DNA of 64,000 nucleotides from JAWKTV01 sp041398905 (GCA_041398905.1 JAWKTV010000016.1:1-64000); one strand, 5' to 3'; counted from the stretch's first letter, positions 28,593 through 38,925 are shown. Notes: generated by a model from the letters alone, not told the origin. Numbers and translations are program-made.

Positions 28593-28615
28593 CGTAACCG
28601 CTCACAGCCCCGTAG

Positions 28616-28633
28616 GTCAGGCTCCTGCCTGAC
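28616..28633. repeat. Short palindromic intergenic repeat (GTCAGG type)
   Basis: GTCAGGCTCCTGCCTGAC is an inverted repeat directly after the NPCBM gene. It is reminiscent of small palindromic repeats that I associate with planctomycete intergenic DNA. Only this copy was seen in the window. It could also act as a weak terminator hairpin, but no T-tract follows. Confidence 0.45.
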
Positions 28634-28755
28634 TTCCTGTTTCGCTTGCACTGTAGCGTCTCCTCGTCCAGTCCAGCACCGCAGGGTGGCCAAGGGGGAG
28701 TGCGGCAACCGGGGAACTGCCGGCTTCCAACTGGCCCATCCAGTAGAGATTGAGT

Positions 28756-28864
28756 GATACCCGGATACCCGGACAGATTTACCCGGACCGCTGTTGTCCG
28801 GGTGTGATACTCGGACACCCGGACCAGGTACATATATATGTACCTGTCCGTCCGTCCGGGTATC
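28756..28864. repeat. Cluster of ACCCGGA/TCCGGGT inverted repeats around a 20-bp perfect palindrome
   Basis: AGGTACATATATATGTACCT (28826-28845) is a perfect palindrome. Its arms extend as an imperfect inverted repeat from GATAC (28806) to GTATC (28864) with CGGAC/GTCCG units. To its left are two overlapping GATACCCGGA copies (28756, 28764), TACCCGGAC and TGTCCGGGTG. It sits at the border of the accessory island. Function is unknown: candidates are a regulator site, recombination site or cruciform element. Confidence 0.6.
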
Positions 28865-30046
28865 AGGTGAATTTGCCTGCCATGAAAATGGGCCAAGCGG
28901 TGCTGGCGGACCAGCCGTTTCCAAAGGCGGACTGGTCCCATCACCGACAGCTTGAGAGATCAGAACAGAAATACCTACCGGCATAGATGCATATTCCCCT
29001 TACTGTTTAACGCTTTGATTTCCCCGGTAGGGATGGACGAGGATTTGGCAAATTGTCGCCATCCGCCATTCCACCATCTCGCACGGCTGAATGTGGTCGT
29101 ACGAGGCTGACTTATTGGGGTCAAGATATCCCGGACAAATCGGACATCGTGGCACTCCCTTTAACGCAGTCTTGATGAACACTTCACTCTTCGTGTCATC
29201 CGAGAATCGTGTTCCCTCCATTGCAGCCGTTCCACTAACCAGCTTTCCTCGAAGTCCAGCCGTGTCGATAAGCCATTCTTCTGTTGGTGTCCTGCCAGTT
29301 GCCAGAAGGTCGATAAGCTGCCAAGCAGCTTTTCGTATGCTCCAGTCCTTCGAAAACTGGACAGCTTTTGAGAATTGTCGCGATCAGGTCTTTGTGGCCA
29401 ATCAAGATATCTTCGAGCCGTGAACGTACCTCGGTGAACTTCCTCGCGAAGAAAGCAGAATCATTATTAGAAAGGCGTTTTCCAACAGCGCAACCGTTCC
29501 CATGAAGAATGGCCCAGAATGACGTCCGGTAGGGCCATAGAAGTATACGGCAGGATGTAATCCTAGGTTTCCCGAGTCATTGCCTGTTATTCGTTTCGCG
29601 AGGCGGAGCGAACGTTTTAAGCAATCCTCTGTTCCCGTTCCGTCTGGATCCTCTTGTTGGTCGACGACCCTCTTCGTCTCCCTTGTTGATTGCGGCTTGC
29701 GATTAGCATGAAATCAATGAGAACCTGTAACGCTGTTCGAATTCCCTTTGATCCACCTAGTGGAAGGTCTAGCGTCTTGATTGGACTCTTTGAGTTCAGG
29801 CTCAAAAAGCACTTGATGAAGATCACGTGCTAGGTCTTCAATCCTCTTCGCCAAGTCCTCAGGGAATGAAGACCAATATCGATGTCCCTTCCTGCTCGGA
29901 TTGGCTAAGCGCGGGCAGAAATTGCAATTGGCCTCTCTCGACGACGGAGCAGCAGTTCTTCAATTTCGTCGAGAGGAGTTCCTTCGGTATTGATCCTGGA
30001 AGAACGAACTTCCGCCTTGTCCGCGTTTCCTGTGACCCATTGAATT

Positions 30047-31480
30047 CTGCACTTTCTGAAAACGCCTATGTCTCCGTTGCCGGCGATTGGGCTCTGCCAA
30101 GAATGTGGCTCTCAAGGCAGACTGATGTGTCTCACCACGTCAGTCCTGCCCCGGAGAGCCACGGATGGCATCCTACCACGCTCCGCAGGATTGGAACCAC
30201 TCGATCGACTGGCCTGCCGCCGCTGCACGGGCGGCTGCGGGGGCGGCTGGCGGCTGCTCCTCTGGGGCGTGCTGTTCGCGGGTGGGCGGCGGGTCGTCGC
30301 GGCGGACGCGCGGCGGGTCCAGCCCGACTTTCAGAACTGCTACTATCGCAGAGCCTCGGCTGGCGGTGGCGGGACATCGGCGGGCGGCTGCTGGTGCTCG
30401 TGCTGCTGAAGGTGCTGAAGGACCACGAGCGGGTGCTGGTTGGCGATCGACGACTCCCCACCAAACGCTACGGACCCAAAGTGCAGGGGGCGGGCATCCA
30501 CCACGACCACGCCGGGGCCGACCGGCAAGGCGTTCTGCTACGGACACGTGTGGGTGACGCTGGCGGTGGTGCGGCATCGGCTGTGGGGACCATCGGCCTG
30601 CCGACTTGGCTGTACGTCCGCGCAGGACGCCCAAGTAAGCTCCCGAAGCGTTGCCGCTGGATGTTCCAGACCAAGTCGAACAAGCGGCCGACCTGGTCCT
30701 CGCGCTGCCACAACCCTGCAGGCCCACGGCAAAGCGGTGTGGTGCGTATGACGGCGCCTACGCCAAGCGGCTGCTCGCGTCCGCTGCTCAAGGCGGGGCG
30801 TGACGCCTGTCGGCCGGCTCCGCAAGGGACGCCTGCCCACGACCTGCCGCCGGTGCAGAAGACCAACGCCGCTGCCGCCCACGGACGTACGGTCTGAATC
30901 GCCTCTCCTGGCCACGCCGCCCATCGTCACGGTTGGGAGCCGACGACCGTCTCGGTGTACGGGCGCGGAGGTGGTGAAGCAGACCAAGACGTTCCAGACG
31001 TACCCCCGTTCCGGCGGAACGATCCGGGTGGTGATCGTCGCGGAGCCGACGGGGCCGCAGTTCTTCTACTGCTCGGACGTGACGCCGGCGCGGAGATCAT
31101 CGAGTGCTTCGCCGACCGCGCGGCGATCGAGCAAGTGTTCCACGACGTGAAGGAGGTCTGGGGCAGCGGCCAGCAGCAGGTGCGGAACCTGTGGGCGAAC
31201 ATCGCCGCCTGGCACGTCAACTTGTGGCTCTACACGCTGGTGGAACTGTGGCCTGGGACCGCCCGGCGGCGGAACTGGTGCACGGGGAGGACTCGCCCCC
31301 GGGACCGCGCCGACCGACGTCCGAGCCACGCCGACCGCCGCAAAGCCCTGCAGGCGGCCTGCCTGACGCAAGAATTCCTCGACGGCTCGGCTCCCCGCCT
31401 GTCACCCGGAAATTCCGCACCCTACTAACACGCCTGCTCCGCATCACTGTCTAACGCTAGGCGTTTTTCAGAAAGTGCAG
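30047..31480 (+). mobile_element. Insertion sequence (1434 bp, probably IS701-like) with AATT target duplication
   Basis: The left end CTGCACTTTCTGAAAACGCC (30047 on) and the right end (reverse complement from 31480) CTGCACTTTCTGAAAAACGC are terminal inverted repeats of about 22 bp that differ by one A. AATT flanks both sides (30043-30046 and 31481-31484). Removing the element and one AATT restores the DUF262 reading frame. A 4-bp duplication fits IS701-type elements, and the DDE transposase motifs agree. Only one copy is in the window. Confidence 0.9.
30165..31428 (+). pseudogene. DDE transposase of the IS (several frameshifts)
   Basis: The start MASYHAPQDWNHSIDWPA is at 30165. Joined frames give a DDE transposase: WRDIGGRLLVLVLLKVLKDH, then the first acidic motif IDDSPTKRYGPKVQG (split by an indel near 30452), GKAFCYGHVWVTLAVV, WMFQTK, second Asp in VYDGAYAKR, VKQTKTFQ, and Glu in RAAIEQVFHDVKEVWGSGQQ. 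It ends near 31428. At least six indels break the frame, so it is either decayed or badly assembled. The motif set and the 4-bp target duplication suggest the IS701/DDE_5 group; I am not certain of the family. Confidence 0.75.
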
Positions 31481-32009
31481 AATTGTAACGCCCTCGAGAC
31501 TGCCGCCGGCGGCGACGCTCTTCGCCGGAAGATCATCCTGATTCAATCGTGTCTGAAAATGCTTCAAAGCTACCAATACGAGACTCAACCAGATTCCTTG
31601 TTCGTGTCGCAACTTTTTCGATCTACAGGGAAACTTCGTATCCGAAGAACTTTTGGGACAATGGCCGTCTCCAAAGTCATCTTCGACCCACGCCGCAACA
31701 CACTGAGGCGATGTCCGCCGTCAATCACGAATAAATAGGTGGGTGACTTCCAGAGAATCACCGATGGAATCAGGTCGCTGTTTACGAAGCACTCAAGTAA
31801 GGACGCGATCTGTTCCGGATTCCAATGGTTTGTTTCCCGCTGGAAGTCAGGTTTGCGAAGGTTTGGTCCAATCAGTGCCCCCGCATAAAGTTACGTACTG
31901 AGATGCTCGTCACTTGTTCGAACGCAGCCCTTGTGGCTCATCCTTCTTCGTCGCGAAGTCGGGCGCGAACGATCATTGCATCAAGGCTTAACAGGTTACT
32001 ACGTGCCAT

Positions 32010-32434
32010 GTTGTTTACTCCTCGGAGGCGACGGGCCCTCTTGTGTATGAATAGGACCTTCATCGGTTCATTGAGTGTTCAGATTCTCTTCTGATCTCCC
32101 ATGATGTCAATTGGTTCCTTCCGAGCCGGGGGCTGAGAGGAGACACGGGAAACCACCGCGGGTAGGACCAGACTTTGTTTCGACTGTCCGGACTTTCTCG
32201 CCGGACATGGCAACGTGTTTCGAGGCTGAGTTTGGTGACGGAGATTCTGTGGCAACCACAGCCGCAAAACGGTGGCCCCTGTCGCGTTGAATCGACGCCG
32301 AGGCAGGGCTGGCCGAACAGTCCGAAATTGAGTTTTCGCACATGGCTGGATGATGTTTCCCGATCGAGGTAACTGGTGTGTCACCCGGCGGGCCGCCTGG
32401 AGACGTAACCCAAACCGAGAAAGGGAGATGCATC
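32010..32434. other. Spacer between the DUF262 and HARE-HTH genes
   Basis: Divergent promoter region of about 425 bases. Open minus-strand frames through it give no family resemblance. A short inverted repeat GTCCGGACTTTCTCGCCGGAC occurs near 32187. No gene is supported. Confidence 0.4.
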
Positions 32435-32727
32435 GTGGCAACGAAGAAAACCGCAGCCCGGAAGACGGCCAGCACGAAGGCCAAGGCCGAACCGAAGAAG
32501 CTGAGCCAGATGGCCGCCGCGAGAAGGTGCTGGCGACCGCCAAGGAACCCATGAATTGCAAGGCGATCGTCGAGGCGATGGCCAAGAAGAAGCTCTGGAG
32601 CAGCCCGGCAGGCAAGACCCTGGAAGCCACGCTGTACGCCGCGCTCTTGCGGCACACCCGGGACAAGGGGACCGAGGCCAGGTTCGCGAAGGCCGGTCCG
32701 GGTCTGTTCACGATCAACCGCAAGTAA
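32435..32727 (+). CDS. HARE-HTH domain protein with Lys/Ala-rich N-terminal tail (one frameshift)
   Basis: GTG at 32435 follows AAAGGGAG at about eight bases. The tail ATKKTAARKTASTKAKAEPK resembles histone H1/HU-type basic tails. After LSQMAAA one base is missing (~32520). The next frame then gives the HARE-HTH winged helix: EKVLATAKEPMNCKAIVEAM, then KKLWSSPAGKTLEATLYAAL and RFAKAGPGLFTINRK. Total length is about 97 residues. HARE-HTH modules occur in restriction enzymes, RNA polymerase delta and ASXL proteins, and are proposed to sense or bind DNA. Here it is a stand-alone small basic protein, perhaps nucleoid-associated. Confidence 0.82.
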
Positions 32728-32752
32728 GGGGGTGGCCCATGCAACGCGGGGT

Positions 32753-32805
32753 GGCCCGACCAGTCGGTAGACTGGTGGGGTTGCGGAGCAACCGGAAGCA
32801 ACACC
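32753..32805 (+). repeat. REP-like repeat, left copy
   Basis: The sequence contains the hairpins ACCAGTCggtaGACTGGT and GGTTGCggaGCAACC, then CGGAAGC. It matches the reverse complement of 33508-33559 over its length with a few substitutions and one gap. It lies directly upstream of the RAYT gene, the arrangement known for REP/RAYT systems. Confidence 0.75.
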
Positions 32806-32842
32806 GTCAGCGTCCGTCGGTCCCTGCCACTCCCGGAATGTC

Positions 32843-33439
32843 GTGGTCAACCGTCGTGTCGATGACAGCCAGGGGCATCTCCACTTTGTAACGTTCTCCT
32901 GTGATCGACGGCGAAAGTTCCTTGAACCCGACCGAGCGAAGCGGGTGGTGATCGGTCAACTGGGGTCGCGACTTTCACGGCACGATGGCCACTGTTTGGG
33001 CTTCGTGCTGATGCCCGATCATGTGCATGCACCTGTCTGGTTTCCCGCAACGTGCCCACTCAGCCCCTTCATGAACAAGTGGAAGGACCAATCGTCTGCG
33101 ATGCTCAAGCGGCTGTTCGCACAAGAGTTCCCCAAGTACTGGGCGACGGTCGATCCCAGCGATCCCATCTGGCAGGCGCGGTATTACGGATTCACTATCT
33201 GGACAAGGCACAAAGTTGGGGAGAAGCTGACGTATCTGCACGAGAACCCCGTACGGGCGGGGCTTGTAGCGCGCGGTGTTGACTGGCCCTGGAGTGCGGC
33301 CCAACTCGTCTCGGTTGGCGGTATTCCGGGGCCAGTCGACATTGCAAGGGGTGAGATGTGCCGCCGTTGTCCTCTCGTTGTCGCAGACGCCGCCGACCAT
33401 GACATCGCCGGGCCGCGGAGCGACAAGAAGCAGCATTAA
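32843..33439 (+). CDS. REP-associated tyrosine transposase (RAYT, IS200-like Y1 family)
   Basis: 198 residues. The HUH motif lies in GFVLMPDHVHAPVWF (H60, H62). The single catalytic tyrosine is probably Y132 in KLTYLHENPVRAGLV. The family N-terminal HFVTFSCDRRRKFL and DRAKRVVIGQL are present. RAYTs nick and join single-stranded DNA at REP palindromes and are usually domesticated single-copy genes. The C-terminus after WPWSAAQLVS is longer than usual and unlike the family, so it may be altered by an indel. The start is taken as GTG 32843. REP-like repeats flank the gene in inverted orientation. Confidence 0.87.
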   Translation: MVNRRVDDSQGHLHFVTFSCDRRRKFLEPDRAKRVVIGQLGSRLSRHDGHCLGFVLMPDHVHAPVWFPATCPLSPFMNKWKDQSSAMLKRLFAQEFPKYWATVDPSDPIWQARYYGFTIWTRHKVGEKLTYLHENPVRAGLVARGVDWPWSAAQLVSVGGIPGPVDIARGEMCRRCPLVVADAADHDIAGPRSDKKQH

Positions 33440-33507
33440 GTGCAATCAATCGTCGAGACAGGTGCGGTTTTCGCGACGGAGAATCAAACCGGAGCTTGTA
33501 CGCCTTA

Positions 33508-33559
33508 GGCGCGGCTTCCGATTGCTGCGCAATCCCAACAGGCGACGACTGATCGGGCC
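33508..33559 (-). repeat. REP-like repeat, right copy (inverted)
   Basis: On the minus strand it reads GGCCCGATCAGTCGTCGCCT, then GTTGGGATTGCGCAGCAATC and CGGAAGC. It is the inverted partner of 32753-32805. The inner hairpin GATTGcgcaGCAATC-type stem is conserved with compensating changes relative to the left copy (GGTTGC/GCAACC versus GATTGC/GCAATC). Confidence 0.75.
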
Positions 33560-33649
33560 ATGCCGCGGGCTGGCGAACAGTCCGTTGAAAGCGTGCCATT
33601 GGCATCCTGCCGGTGACTTCCCGACAGAAAGTCGCATGCTTTCTCGATG

Positions 33650-34571
33650 TTAAAGCTTTCGGGGACGGACTGGAAGTCCGTCTTGCGAGTTCTTGAGCGG
33701 CTGCCAACTGTTGGCCATGACGCGATTCGCAGCCGGACTTCTTCGCTGTGCAGGGCGACGATGGTGATGCCGAGTTTCTTCGGCCCGTTCGACGACTTCC
33801 TGTTCGTCGAGGAGGATGGTTTCGCCGGCTTCGACGGCGAGACAGGACGCCCGATTCCGACATGCTTTCGAGCGTCTTGATGCCGATCGTCGGCACATCG
33901 AACCGGCGGTCCTGCTGAGGCTTGGCGACTTTGACGACCGTCATGCCGCCTCGGCGGTACAGGCTTCCGGCCCGACGGATGCACTCGTCGGTCCCTTCGA
34001 TCGCTTCGACGGCGATGATGGCGGTGTCGCCGACGACGACCGTCTGGCCGATGTCCAGGCCGCCCATTTGCTTGGCGATATCCCAGCCGAAACGGATGTC
34101 CTTCCACTGCGCCGCGGTCGGCTGACGTCGGGTGAGAAAGCCGTGTTTCACAAGCAACTCCGGGCAATAATCAAGAGCCGAAGAGAACTGCAGTCCATCG
34201 CGCTCAAACTCCCGAATGACCGCGAGCAGCAGCGTGTCATCGGATTTGTTGTGTCGGGCGTAATTCAGCCACATGTGAATGGTCCGCCAGTCGGGAAGCA
34301 GTTTCAGCCACCTCAAAGGGTGGAAGATCGCCCGCTTGTCAACCTTTCCGGCCATCACGATGCTGTCGACTTCGTGTCGGCGGAAAAAGCGGATCGCCTT
34401 ACCGAGCCGCGCCAGCGGGACGATGCCGAACTCGTCACACAGCCCGGGCAACTCGGGCGAGTACATCCCATCCACCCCCATGCAGCAGACGTGCAGCCCC
34501 TGCTTGCGCGCGGCCTCGGCGAACAGGATGGGGAACCGTCCCCAGCCAGCCAGCAGGCCAACGCGTCGCAT
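33650..34571 (-). CDS. lpxI: LpxI (DUF1009) UDP-2,3-diacylglucosamine hydrolase, 3' frameshifts
   Basis: About 290 residues. The N-terminal domain starts MRRVGLLAGWGRFPILFAEA (Met 34571; an upstream Met at 34613 is less likely). Family motifs are IVMAGKVDKR, DDTLLLAVI, WDIAKQMGGLDIGQTVVV, IEGTDECIRRAG and GGMTVVKVAKPQQDRRFDVP. After TIGIKTLES the frame shifts twice: ASCLAVEAGETILLDEQEVV, then LGITIVALHSEE. The true stop is unclear; the coordinates end at the stop of one frame (33650). LpxI removes UMP from UDP-2,3-diacylglucosamine in lipid A synthesis. It lies downstream of lpxD on the same strand. Confidence 0.87.
33664..33682. repeat. Palindromic repeat GACGGACTGGAAGTCCGTC
   Basis: An 8-bp stem with a 3-base GGA loop at the 3' end of lpxI. 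Translated on the minus strand it gives TDFQSV-type peptides. I recall such peptides as recurrent spurious annotations in planctomycete genomes, so this is probably an interspersed palindromic repeat. Confidence 0.55.
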
Positions 34572-34797
34572 ACCAGGCTGATGCATTCGCAAGTGAGAGG
34601 TGATGGAACTCATGGCGGTACGACTTGACGATCTCCGTCGGGCGGCGGCGGCACGACATCGTTGTGAGCAGGTTCAACCCTGGCGGCGATGGCCCGCCGG
34701 TGCTGGGACTGCCCTTCCAACTTGGTCTCGGCGTGCATCGCTCCCGTGTCGTGAGATTTGCTGGTTCCGTGCGTTGTCTGTATGTCGTGACTGGTGA

Positions 34798-35901
34798 TCA
34801 GGTCGTGACTGGCTCAGGGGCGGCCGCATCAGCCGACTCCGCAGCCTGTTGCAGTGCGGCGACCTGACGGGCCAGGTCCTGCAGTTGCTTTCGCATCTCG
34901 GGGAGTTTGCGGGTCGCCAGTTCGACGCGAATCTTTTCTTTGTCCGGACCGGCCGGTGCGCCGTGATGCTTTTCGCCGGCAGGCACATCCCAGATGACGC
35001 CGGCCTGCGGGCCGACGGTGGCGCCGTCGCCGACGCTGAGATGTCCGCCAATGCCCGCCTGGCCTCCGCAGCGAACGTAGTCGCCCGTGCGACACGAACC
35101 GGCGAAGCCGACCTGCGAGGCGAACGCGTTGTGACGGCCAATCTCGCAGTTGTGGGCGATCATCACGAGGTTGTCGATCTTGGTCCCTTCTCCGACGACG
35201 GTGGCGTCAATCATCGCGCGGTCGATGGTGGCCGCGGCGCCAATCTCGACGTCGTCACCGATGATCGCCCGGCCCGTGTGCGGCAGCTTGTGGAAGCGGC
35301 CTTCCGCAAATCGATAGCCAAACCCGTCGGCTCCGATGACGGCGTGGGCGTGGACGATGACTCGGTCGCCCAGTCGCGTGTCGGCATACAGCACGACGCC
35401 GGGATGCAGCGTCACGTCGCGACCGATGACACAGCCGTCGCCGATGACCACTCCCGGATGAATGTCGCAATTCTCGCCAACGACGACATCCGCGCCGATG
35501 ACGGCGAGCGGGAACACGTTGCAGCCCGCGCCAATTCTCGCGGTGGGGTCGATGATGGCCTGCGGGGAGATGCCGATGGTTGACCGTGGTCGCGGCGGCC
35601 GCAGCAGCAGCATCGCCTGAATGAAGGCTCCCTGAGGGTCCGAAACGGTCAGCAGCGTGCCGCCGAACGTCTCACTCGCGCGTTCAGCCAGCGAGGGGTG
35701 AACGATCAACACTCCCGCCCGGCAGTGTTTGAGCCGTGGCAGGTGCTTTTCCGATTCGAGATAGGCCAGTTGCCCCGGTTCCGCACGCTCCAGGGTCGCG
35801 ACGTCCGTCACCTCGGCAGCGGAGTCGCATCCTTCGGCATCGGCGCGATCGCGAAGCTCTCCCCCAAGAACCCGGCTCAGATGGTCGACGGCAATGGCCA
35901 C
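34798..35901 (-). CDS. lpxD: LpxD, UDP-3-O-acylglucosamine N-acyltransferase
   Basis: About 367 residues from GTG 35901 (VAIAVDHLSRVLGGEL), preceded by GGAGGGG at about seven bases. The frame is open further upstream, but that translation is unrelated. The N-terminal uridine-binding domain includes GQLAYLESEKHLPRL. A left-handed beta-helix of hexapeptide repeats (IDPTARIGAGCNVFPLAVIG, HPGVVIGDGCVIGRDVTLHP) contains the catalytic His region VIVHAHAVIGADGFGYRF and IAHNCEIGRHN. The C-terminal helix is LATRKLPEMRKQLQDLARQV. It adds the N-linked acyl chain in lipid A biosynthesis. Its presence with lpxI supports a diderm envelope with lipid A. Confidence 0.93.
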   Translation of the reverse strand: MAIAVDHLSRVLGGELRDRADAEGCDSAAEVTDVATLERAEPGQLAYLESEKHLPRLKHCRAGVLIVHPSLAERASETFGGTLLTVSDPQGAFIQAMLLLRPPRPRSTIGISPQAIIDPTARIGAGCNVFPLAVIGADVVVGENCDIHPGVVIGDGCVIGRDVTLHPGVVLYADTRLGDRVIVHAHAVIGADGFGYRFAEGRFHKLPHTGRAIIGDDVEIGAAATIDRAMIDATVVGEGTKIDNLVMIAHNCEIGRHNAFASQVGFAGSCRTGDYVRCGGQAGIGGHLSVGDGATVGPQAGVIWDVPAGEKHHGAPAGPDKEKIRVELATRKLPEMRKQLQDLARQVAALQQAAESADAAAPEPVTT

Positions 35902-36401
35902 AATACGTCCCCTCCATGGGATTCGGCGCATGGAATCAGGCTCGCCAGCTTGGGCGGGCCGGGAGGTTTTAGCAGAGTTCGTGCAAACTGGACAAGTCCG
36001 GGTGTCCACCGGGCCGCCGGAGCACGGGGAGCCTGCGGGGGCGAAGCGATCAGGACACCCTCGAGTCGCCGGGAGTTCCGGCCGGGGGGCGTGCCGGACT
36101 GTGATTGGCACCTGGGGCGTCTGCCGCGAAGCACAGGCGTTCCCGCACCACCTGACCGCAGGTTCTGCTGGGGCTGCCGGGCTGGAAGTGGTCGGTCGGA
36201 GTGGTGCCACGGGTCGCCCCGCTCCATCCCACTTTCAAAACTTGTCCGCTCCGCCGCTGTCACGGGCCGATTCTGCCGTTATCCTGCCGAACCTGCCTCA
36301 CGTATACTGAGGGACCGACTTCGCGTCGCCCGACGTGCCGGCCTCCAGCGAGGCCGGTGCGACGAGTAGCCCTACCGACTCCAACCTTCGAGCCTGTCCA
36401 T
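35902..36401. other. Divergent lpxD-lepA spacer
   Basis: A GC-rich spacer of 500 bases. It contains a promoter-like pair before lepA (36279-36308) and, near 36107-36190, a segment with weak resemblance to the interspersed repeat (GCGTTCCC and TGGGGCTGCC in the same order as copy B). No gene is supported. Confidence 0.4.
36279..36308 (+). promoter_or_regulatory. Possible sigma-70-type promoter for lepA
   Basis: TATACT at 36303-36308 is one mismatch from the -10 consensus. TTATCC at 36279-36284 lies 18 bases upstream as a weak -35. It is about 94 bases before the lepA start. Such a good -10 is notable in GC-rich DNA but remains a prediction. Confidence 0.35.
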
Positions 36402-38203
<1,802 letters not shown>

Positions 38204-38245
38204 CGGCGCGCGGACCGAAGCCGACCCGCGTGTAACCGTCCCCGA

Positions 38246-38479
38246 TCAGTCCGCCTCAGACCAACGAGCCGCCGCATCCGCAGGTACGGCGACGAACATC
38301 TGTCGGATCGGGAAACGCCACATCGTCGTCAAGCTCGTGCCAGCGACGACCTCGTCGGGTTGGTCGCAGCGACGCAGGACGTCCGTCAAGACGACGTCCA
38401 TTTGTCGAGCGACCAGATTCCGCAGCCAGACGGGGCGTCTCAGTTGGCAAACGAATTGCCGCCGGTTCAGCTCTTCCAC
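38246..38479 (-). CDS. Possible small hypothetical gene downstream of flgM
   Basis: An open frame of 77 codons overlaps the flgM end by 13 bases and starts MEELNRRQFVCQLRRPVWLR. It has no family I recognise. An alternative frame in the same place ends WHELDDDVAFPDPTDV then CGCGG, which also looks protein-like, so an indel may be present. Position suggests a partner of flgM. Confidence 0.3.
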   Translation of the reverse strand: MEELNRRQFVCQLRRPVWLRNLVARQMDVVLTDVLRRCDQPDEVVAGTSLTTMWRFPIRQMFVAVPADAAARWSEAD

Positions 38480-38925
38480 TGGGCGAGCAGCCGGTCGACG
38501 GCGGCTTCCAGTTTGTCCGGCGTTTCGTACGTGCCGTCTTCAATCGCCGCGCGAATCGCGCTCAGGCGGGCTTCGTGCAGAGACGTGGCAGCGTCGGTTT
38601 CCCCAAGGGCACGGGCGGCGGAGGAGATCTGCACTTCGTCCTGCGGGGCGTTCAGCCCCATTGACGATGTCCGCTCCGTCTCGCGGCCAGGGCTCATCTG
38701 CGTCGAACGGATTGCACCCGCACCGCCGACTGAACCTGCTCCGGTCACGTCCATGTCCGCCTCCGCTGATTCAAAGTCCAAAGCGTCCGAGTCGAGATCA
38801 TACCAGTCGAAGTCGGACAAAGGACCGGAATCATACCGCAAATTGCGAGATCGCTTCAACATCGGTTGTTCGTCGGGGATGCGAGTCTGGGTGCGGAAGT
38901 CGATACGGTTGAGAGGCTTGCGCAT
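38467..38925 (-). CDS. flgM: FlgM-type anti-sigma-28 factor
   Basis: 152 residues from Met 38925, which has GGAG at about six bases. The C-terminal ~60 residues carry the FlgM domain: DEVQISSAARALGE, LHEARLSAIRAAIEDGTYET and DKLEAAVDRLLAQW. This region binds FliA/sigma-28 and blocks late flagellar genes until FlgM is exported. The N-terminal ~95 residues are acidic and probably disordered, longer than in Enterobacteria. csrA lies upstream on the same strand, a frequent flagellar regulatory pairing. Confidence 0.85.
   Translation of the reverse strand: MRKPLNRIDFRTQTRIPDEQPMLKRSRNLRYDSGPLSDFDWYDLDSDALDFESAEADMDVTGAGSVGGAGAIRSTQMSPGRETERTSSMGLNAPQDEVQISSAARALGETDAATSLHEARLSAIRAAIEDGTYETPDKLEAAVDRLLAQWKS

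Larger units (their letters stand above)
29000..32009 (-). pseudogene. DUF262-HNH nuclease gene split by an insertion sequence
   Basis: ATG at 32009 follows GAGGAG and starts MARSNLLSLDAMIVRAR. The 5' part encodes a DUF262 domain: PDFQRETNHWNPEQIASLLE, DLIPSVILWKSPTYLFVIDG, GHRLSVLRAWVEDDFGDG. The IS at 30047-31480 interrupts it after the codons for GVT. Removing the IS plus one AATT copy rejoins VTIQWVTGNADKAE and then INTEGTPLDEIEELLLRR, the DUF262 G-x-x-L motif. Further on are LPLGGSKGIRTALQVLIDFM and a C-terminal HNH: RCPICPGYLDPNKSASYDHI, then LVHPY. DUF262 with HNH or DUF1524 nucleases includes GmrSD-type restriction of modified DNA. Besides the IS, several indels are present. The intact protein would be about 520 residues. 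Confidence 0.85.

Noticed and set aside
32079..32850. Minus-strand frames of 240-247 codons over the HARE-HTH region
   Set aside because: Antisense to the HARE-HTH gene, with Arg/Ser/Pro-rich translations and no domain.
28593..33700. CRISPR array or prophage in the accessory island
   Set aside because: No regularly spaced direct repeats, and no integrase, portal or capsid genes; repeats present are inverted and REP-like.
36107..36190. Possible fifth copy of the interspersed repeat
   Set aside because: Only GCGTTCCC and TGGGGCTGCC are shared; the core is missing, so it is below what I can support by eye.
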